Of a stretch of DNA of 64,000 nucleotides, positions 57,736-64,000 are shown piece after piece. The notes below the pieces were generated by a model. It saw only the letters and a list, made by a program, of their open reading frames with translations, was not told the origin of the DNA and made no database searches. Position 1 is the stretch's first letter, and each line of letters opens with the position of its first letter. This stretch comes from Paraspadella gotoi (lineage: Eukaryota; Chaetognatha), in assembly GCA_051294375.1 (NCBI GenBank), contig CM119264.1, positions 12,216,263-12,280,262 of the forward strand. Direction: 5' to 3'. Made by a program: the position numbers and the translations under genes.

Positions 57736-60641
57736 TCATTGGCAAAGTTCGCACGAATAGTTGCAGTATGCGTACATGAACTTCGGGTCGGAGTTGCACT
57801 TTCCTTCGTTGGCGAACTCCGGGCAGAAAACTTCCTTGTCGCCGCAGTTTTTGCAGTATCCGCAAGATTTGGGACAAGAAGACGCGATATCGGATGACAT
57901 GCAGGCCGCCTCTGTTGGAGGCGAGTGGGAGGTATGAAGGGGAAGAGAGAAAAGATGAAATAGCTAGAGAAAGACAGATTAGATGACAAAAAAGTAAAGA
58001 GCGTAACCCGCTAAACTCATAACGTTAACATTTTCCAAGCAGAGTTAACGCCACTTAACTGTTAGCAAACCAAGAGCAACCCGAGGAACTGTCCTTGCAC
58101 TTGGGACCTGGAACCCCCTTAATGTGGACGGTCGGGCGAGTGGGCGGAACGAACGGCGGGATGGCTGACCCGTCGTCCGGAATCGCATCCTTCCCCAGCA
58201 TCGCCTTAAATTTGGCGCAGACGCCGCAAGTCTCGGCGCACCTGAAGGTGGAGTAAAAGGGAAAAGGTAAGAAAGGATGCTTGAAGTTAAACTCGCGATT
58301 TAGAGGTGTAAATCTTACTTCATACTGGCAATACTAATGGCTAATTCTAATACTAATGCTAATACTAATGCTGCTTTTATTTCAAGTGATACGACATTCT
58401 CAGAAAACGTACATTCGTTGAGTGTACTCGAATTTTCCGCACATTCCTCTCGACTTGAAGTCGCGGCAGACCTCGTCGTTTTGGTAATCCCGGCACGGCT
58501 TCTTCGGACACGGTTCGCTCGGACACTGGCACGCGCACTTGTGATTCACGTAACACGGAGCCTGATCAGTGACCACATAAAGGGCGAGGATGGAACAATC
58601 TCGGGAGTGGTTCACTTGTTTTTCTTGTTTGTTTTTTTTGTTGCTACTGCAACAGCCAAAACAACAACAACAACAATGTGACGACCTTGCACTTGACGTT
58701 GGACGAGCAATGGGCGTTGCACTTGTACATCAGGTTGATGATCTGCGCATCGTGAAAGGAGAGACGCTTTCTCGAATTGGGTTTTCCGATTGTGAATTGA
58801 TAGTTGGGATTCTTCGTCAACATCGTTGGTCGCGAGATTTGATATTTGGAGAACGAGTAAGGGCCGTAGTGCATGACAGAGCAGTAGTCGTAAGGCATCT
58901 GGTTAGTAAGTATGGTAGTAAAAATTTGGTACGAAATTCCGATCAAGAATGATTTTTTTCGGGAAAAGTCAGAAGGCGGCGTTATAAAAACGGTTGTCAA
59001 GCTTACCCCAAAAGTAGTAGTGTTTTTATCTAGTACGAAATTGTGTCGGTGAGACTCGAAGGTGTTCTCCATGATGACCTTGAGATATTTGTCCCGATCA
59101 ATGCGTTGATGTTCGTGGGCCAATCCTGTGGGGGTGTAATATAAAGAGAAAGAAAATCATTTAAAAAACTGCACTGACAAATCTCATAGTATTTCTTCCT
59201 ACATCGTGTTTTCCATGTTTAAATAACTGTGATTCTGGATTTAAATTGTTCCGAACGAAAACCGTATTTAAAAAAACATATTTACGACTCTCAAAACTAA
59301 AAACTAAGTTACAAGTAGTGGGTTTTTAAAAAAAAACACTCAACGGGAAGCAAAGTAGAAAGTTTGGCAAGCTTAAAAAAATAGATAGGGGAGCCGACGA
59401 AACGGGACGAAGGCAAACAAGTCTTTTCAAAATGGAACCGAGGAAATTTACAGAGAATGTAAGGACCAAGGAACTTACCCAAGGCATGACCCAATTCGTG
59501 TAGGGAAGTCCCGTGCGTGGCACAACCTCCTTTAACGGACAAACTCACCCAGGAGTTGTATCGATCATAACCGATGTGCGAGCTGCAGCCTCGACCTGCC
59601 GAAAAAAAAAGAAGTTATGAGAAACATCAGTGTAAGTTTGAATCAATATTCTATATACATCGATGTTTTTTCTCACCCGCTCCGTTAATGCGAATATAGT
59701 AAGGATGACCTGCTTCCTTGTGCAAAGTGCTCCCTGAGAGTGGATCAAGACTAAAGTTATAACATGAAAGACGAAGAAGTAAAAGTCCCCCCCAAAAAAA
59801 CCTCTTGGTGTGAAACGGACACAAGTCTTCTCCATCCATTCTTTCATCGCCGAGTAGACGTTTTTTTCATATTCTAATAAAAGTAAGACCCAAACAAGAT
59901 CAAACTGAAGATATTGACAAAGCTAAAATTTGAATTAAGAATTGATGTAAAGTAAAATAACCTCGGAAATCGCTCTCGAATTTGTACGGCACGATCGCCT
60001 TCGGCCATCTTTTGCCTGAAAACGTTAAAAAAATAAAATGATACATACATATTATGGGTACAATTGCGAATCATGCTTACTTTCTTTAATAAGGCCCGCT
60101 CCTGCAAATCCTTTGACGTCGAAGAAGCGGTGACGCTGATCGGCGGAGACGATGATGTCACCGTCAACAAGATCCTCGTCGTCTTGAGAAAGGGATCAAA
60201 AAAGTTTAAAAAGTAGAATTTTGTTTAATAATAAGATCAAAGCTATTAGACCACGATTTAAACGATCAAACAAAATGAGAATGAAAATGAAAATCTAAAT
60301 GAAAATCAAAATGAGAGAGCAAAAACTATACCTTTAATTCCAGGTTTTCCAGCGTCGATTTTCTCTGCGTCGGCGATGACTTCGTCGATGGTCTTATGTT
60401 CAATTTCGTCGGGGATGGAAATCAGCGCCAATATTTCCTCTGCTTCTAACGGCCTCGTCGAAAAAAAAAGAACAACGTGTGATACCTACTACGACGAGTT
60501 GCAATAAATAACTCACGCAAACCATACTTATTAGAGAGGATTGAACTGAAATTATTGTAATACTTTGTACCTAGAGCGACTTTGTAACGACGATGCAACC
60601 ATCGATAAGACCATTAGAGCGCAAACCAATTTTGCTTCCAT
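57736..60641 (-). CDS. Secreted astacin metalloprotease with three ShK-type domains
   Basis: Twelve exons (60571-60641, 60332-60453, 60081-60182, 59962-60015, 59802-59873, 59677-59733, 59479-59595, 59007-59125, 58686-58898, 58413-58561, 58060-58241, 57736-57911) encode 477 residues. Order: signal peptide MEAKLVCALMVLSMVASSLQ; a propeptide containing LVDGDI, like the FxGD aspartate switch; mature start SKRWPKAIVPYKF; the zinc motif HELGHALGLAHEHQRIDR (residues 192-209), split by an intron after the first LG; the Met-turn SVMHYG (Met247, Tyr249); then a Cys-rich tail. The tail has a Cys/Pro/Lys spacer, and three six-cysteine ShK-like units beginning CRDYQNDEVC, CKDSSSGC and CGDKEVFC. All catalytic residues are present, so it should be active outside the cell. 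For exon 6 the acceptor at 59734-59735 was chosen because it alone keeps the frame. ShK tails on astacins are common in cnidarians and nematodes. Confidence 0.9.
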
Positions 60642-61770
60642 CTTCGTCGATATTTAATTACTTTTCAAATTTCGTCAAAAACTCTTAAACTCTCGACCGA
60701 TGATTATTTCTTTCAAAGAGAAGAAGGCGAACTCGAACTAAAAAGAGCCCTTTTATTGTCTTATCTTTAAAAATGTTAGCTTATCGTTAGTTCGTTTTCA
60801 GAATAAAATGAAAGGCGTAATTGTGTAAAAAAAACTTGTTTGACAGTGAGACTTCATATCGCATTCAATCTAATTCCAATCAATCAGAATAAAAAAGGAA
60901 TACCTAGGTTTCTACTAATTAGAATTTTACAATGCGAGAATTATATAAGTTGTACCTATTTCATAAAAGAAAAAAAATTAAGAAATTTATCTCTCAGATA
61001 TAGAGACATAAAGATGCAAATGTATTATTATTGTGAGGCTTTAGCCTGAGCTTGACTTACTTTTAATAGTGTTTAAAAAAAAGGCTAATGTCATGCAAAA
61101 AGGTAGATTTTAACGTGAACCTTCCTTGATTTCTTCGGACTTTGCTTAACGAAACAAAATGACAGCGCGCATGACCTGTTACGAACGACAGCGCCACATC
61201 ACTTCCGGTGTAGCCGAGAGGCGTCTTATGTGCATTGTGCAATGATGCATCTAAAGCACGCGACGGTTTAGTTCCTTTCAGGGACCATATCAAAATATCT
61301 ACCATTGGGCATATTAAACATTATTAAATTAATCGGATCCTAAAAAAGATTTATTTATATAATTTTTTTAAACTTTTATATATTTTTTATAGTTTTAAAT
61401 TAATTAATAATATAACTTTTTTAACAATGCTTTATCTAAAGTGATCTTATAATATATTTTAATGACTTCTCGTTTGTACTTTTGAGTTGCAAGTCTAACT
61501 GAAAACTTATTATTTAAAGATTTTAAATAAAATTAAAATAGATATAAACTAATATTTTACATTTTTCATAAAAAATATCATTGTCCCAGAATTATTAATT
61601 CAAAATCGTTATCGTAACTGCAAGTGAATAGAGGGATGCACCCTTGGTGTAAAAATAGGTTAGCCGAAACGTTAGCAAATCGTAACCGAGCAATCATGGC
61701 CGCACAGTATAAAAATAAGTTTTTTTAATTCCTAATTTCCATAATTCGTAAGAAGAGTCAATAAAATAAT
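60642..61770. promoter_or_regulatory. Divergent intergenic region, astacin / innexin-like
   Basis: 1.13 kb between two divergent ATGs. It is mostly AT-rich (61310-61620 especially) with a GC-richer stretch at 61110-61270 holding an open minus-strand frame that does not look like protein. No clear core-promoter motif or RNA gene was seen. Confidence 0.45.
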
Positions 61771-63316
61771 ATGGCGGCCCTGTTAAACATAGAGAGTTTT
61801 TTCTCGGCTTTGACGGGGGAAAGGCAGCTGGAGATCGATTTTCCCCACGATCAGTATTTCCGAAAAGTGGGCGTGTTCGTCCGGCTTCTCTTCGCCGCTG
61901 TGTTGATCGGTTGCGGCTTCGGAACTTCCGTAACCTGTTACCCACCAGGTCCGCTCTTTTGCAAGTCTTTCTTCTCGTAAGATTTTTCTAAATTTACAAA
62001 TTTATTGTGGAAAAGAAAAAAATCATAGACCCATAGCCTGTCCAAAAAATGGATCATTTTTGTATTGTTGGTACAAAAATCATTTGTGTTAACATAATTG
62101 ATTGTTGCAAAGATTTATGAGAAAAAAATTCAAAACGAAATTTTTGGCGTAATCTTATCATTCTTATTCTCGAAACTCCATATCAATTTATCTCTCCAAC
62201 CATCCCCAACCCCCCCGCCACGCCCCCACCGAAAAAGCCAACTCAACGTACTTGGGCGCCAACGAAAAAATCGAGGAGCTTCGCGCCTCCTTCGTCAACG
62301 CCTATTGTTTCTCGAGCGGGTCGTACCGAAGAGTCGAGAACGAAACCAACCAAATCGGCGAGGCGGAGCTCTATCTCTTCAATTACTACCCTTACGCTCT
62401 CATTCTAGAGGTTAGGGACGAATGTTTCAATATTTCGATGTAAATTAAATTGTTTTCTTCCCTACTTGTTTTATTTATATAGCTGAACCATCGTGATTTG
62501 CAGGATTTTGTCTCTAGACTTTAAATTGGATGGACTAAGTAAAATGTTTTTCTGTCGATTGAAATATATTTTTTTAATAAAGAGCCCACGGTCCCACATT
62601 GCATCATTTATAGTATTATTGTTATTTTAATAATAATGCACCGATAGGTCAAATCTTTATGAAACTAACTCAGGCGTTCCTGGCCAACCTACCATACATC
62701 CTCTACGCGGTTGCGACTCGCGCACGCATCCAGCCGGTGCTGGCGGAGGCGGCGGACATGGTGCTGCTCACCAGCGGCGCTTTCGAGGTTGTCGGAGAGA
62801 GGAGGAAGAGGAAGAGATCGAGGGGCGACGACGGGGGGTTGGAGGAAGAGGAAGAAGAGGAGGAAGATGACTCGGATTTCTCCGAAGACGAGAATCATTA
62901 CGCCAAAAGGTAAGAAACATGTGGCAATGCGGAGTTGCTTTTTACTAAAGTTTGTTATAACTTACATATATTGATTGACAAAAAAATTAGTTATTATTTA
63001 TCTCTCTTCCCCCTATAGCCTCCAAACCAGCATGAAAAAGCGTCTTTACGCCAAAATGTCTCTCTTCGTGACGCAGCGGCTCCTGGTGACGCAAGGATCT
63101 CAACTCATTGACTTTTACTGCGTCTGCCATCTCGTCGTCAAGGGCGTCGTCGTCGTCGCACAAATCGTCGTCGCCGTCGTAATGTTTTACTTCTCCTTTC
63201 CCTTTCCCTGGCAATTGAGCTGCCCTCTGTCGGAGGCCTTGCGACGAGACACAGAGCTGGAGGTTGTTAATAAGTGAATAAGTTGCCACTAAATTTTTGA
63301 AAATCATCTTGTCCAT

Positions 63317-63404
<88 letters not shown>

Positions 63405-63948
63405 GAGGTCACGTGCCTCTTCCCTTACAATCAGTGGATCTTCGCTTTCGTCGTCATCGACATCGGGCTCACTTGTTTTCTTCCGCTCGTCTCCTTCGCG
63501 ATGCACTTCCGGTTTTGGAGGATCAACTTTTACGAAGGCCTCTTCCAAGCGTCTTATCTCGTGCATCCCAACACGAGGAAGACGTTCAGGGAATTCGTCA
63601 CTCACATCTGTACCTTCCGAGTCGGTAAGTAAAGTGTCCTTGCGTTCGTACTTTCGGAGTGGAAACTGTCAGTAACGGAGCGTTGCTCCAGGAAACGGTC
63701 GCCAGGGTCGCCGAGTTGACGATCTCCGCCTCATTCTCGCTCTCCTGCACTCGAACGTGGATCAGTTCATAGCTAACAAAATCATGACAGTCTACGCCGG
63801 ACGCTTCCACTTCGAGAAAAGCGACAAACTTCCGCTCGACGCCGAATCGTGCGGCGCCACTTGCGGTGCCTGCGTCGCTGCTTTGAGGCCTAAGCTACGT
63901 CAACCAGAATGGAATTCGCGAGGATACGAACCCGCGAATCTCGAATAG
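61771..63948 (+). CDS. Innexin/pannexin-like four-TM channel subunit
   Basis: Six exons (61771-61948, 62238-62410, 62674-62909, 63019-63262, 63405-63624, 63692-63948) give 435 residues. Innexins form gap junctions or hemichannels in the plasma membrane. Four hydrophobic helices are visible: VGVFVRLLFAAVLIGCGFG, YYPYALILEAFLANLPYILY, LVVKGVVVVAQIVVAVVMFY and IFAFVVIDIGLTCFLPLVSF. Each extracellular loop has the expected cysteine pair: TCYPP...NAYC in loop 1 (with an NST glycosylation site) and SCPL...VTCLFPYNQW in loop 2. The cytoplasmic loop carries a basic KRKRSR patch and an acidic run of Glu/Asp. The exon 1 donor at 61949 (CCAG|GTCC) was chosen over the better-looking one at 61977 because only it keeps the phase. 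Exon 5 could begin at 63405 or 63408. The canonical innexin YYQWV motif is altered to NYYPYA, so pannexin-like or lineage-specific is possible. Confidence 0.75.
63323..63400. repeat. (CT)n microsatellite serving as polypyrimidine tract
   Basis: CT dinucleotides with one small interruption run directly into the CAAG acceptor of innexin-like exon 5 at 63401-63404. Confidence 0.9.
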
Positions 63949-64000
63949 AACGGGGATGGAAGGTAAGTTAAGTAACTGATGGCGAAGGACTATCGACGGC

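Noticed and set aside
59734-59752. Acceptor after ACTTTAG for astacin exon 6
   Set aside because: It would put the conserved GHPYYIRINGAG stretch out of frame; the next AG (CTCTCAG) keeps it.
61063-61305. Minus-strand 80-codon frame upstream of the innexin-like gene
   Set aside because: No initiation context, no splice partner and unremarkable composition.
61949-61980. Donor at 61977 for innexin-like exon 1
   Set aside because: Good GTAAGA consensus but leaves phase 2, which breaks exon 2; the donor at 61949 restores the frame and the total length.

Overview
This is a nuclear genome window from an intron-rich, gene-dense animal, probably an invertebrate. Seventeen genes have GT-AG (occasionally GC-AG) introns, mostly 60-300 bp. 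The animal gene set includes a p107/p130 retinoblastoma homologue, a SMAC/DIABLO-like protein, an innexin/pannexin-like channel, a multi-Kunitz secreted protein, an astacin with ShK domains and a ciliary dynein-assembly factor (so it has motile cilia). I do not assign a phylum. Exon models were built by hand from both strands. Every complete CDS model closes with an open frame and matching intron phases.

Layout, left to right. 0-20 kb is a minus-strand run: MCM7 (5' end only), PARPBP/PARI, an ARF1-type GTPase, INIP (SOSS-C), a decayed retrotransposon ORF, an intronless MUT-7/EXD-like pseudo-exonuclease, a TIR element, PRPF40, JMJD4 and a DIABLO-like gene. JMJD4 begins inside the last exon of DIABLO, and PRPF40 begins 51 bp after JMJD4 ends, which looks like a polycistronic unit. 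20.5-25.1 kb is DNAAF1 on the plus strand, divergent from DIABLO.

25-47.5 kb is minus strand again: ribosomal protein eL42, an unrecognised nuclear-looking gene, nucleolin, the RBL gene (24 exons, with a long acidic C-terminal extension), MFSD5 and CHAF1A. Introns here carry TIR elements, a repeat family shared between RBL and CHAF1A, and two hairpins with a hammerhead-ribozyme-like core. 47.5-64 kb is looser and microsatellite-rich: a five-Kunitz secreted protein and an astacin (both minus), then a four-TM innexin-like channel (plus) reaching the window edge complete.

Functionally, several genes belong to replication, repair and the cell cycle: MCM7, PARI and CHAF1A (both with PCNA-binding PIP boxes), INIP and RBL. 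Gene expression is represented by PRPF40, JMJD4, eL42 and nucleolin. 47.5-57.7 kb contains only one confident gene. No tRNA, rRNA or CRISPR was found.
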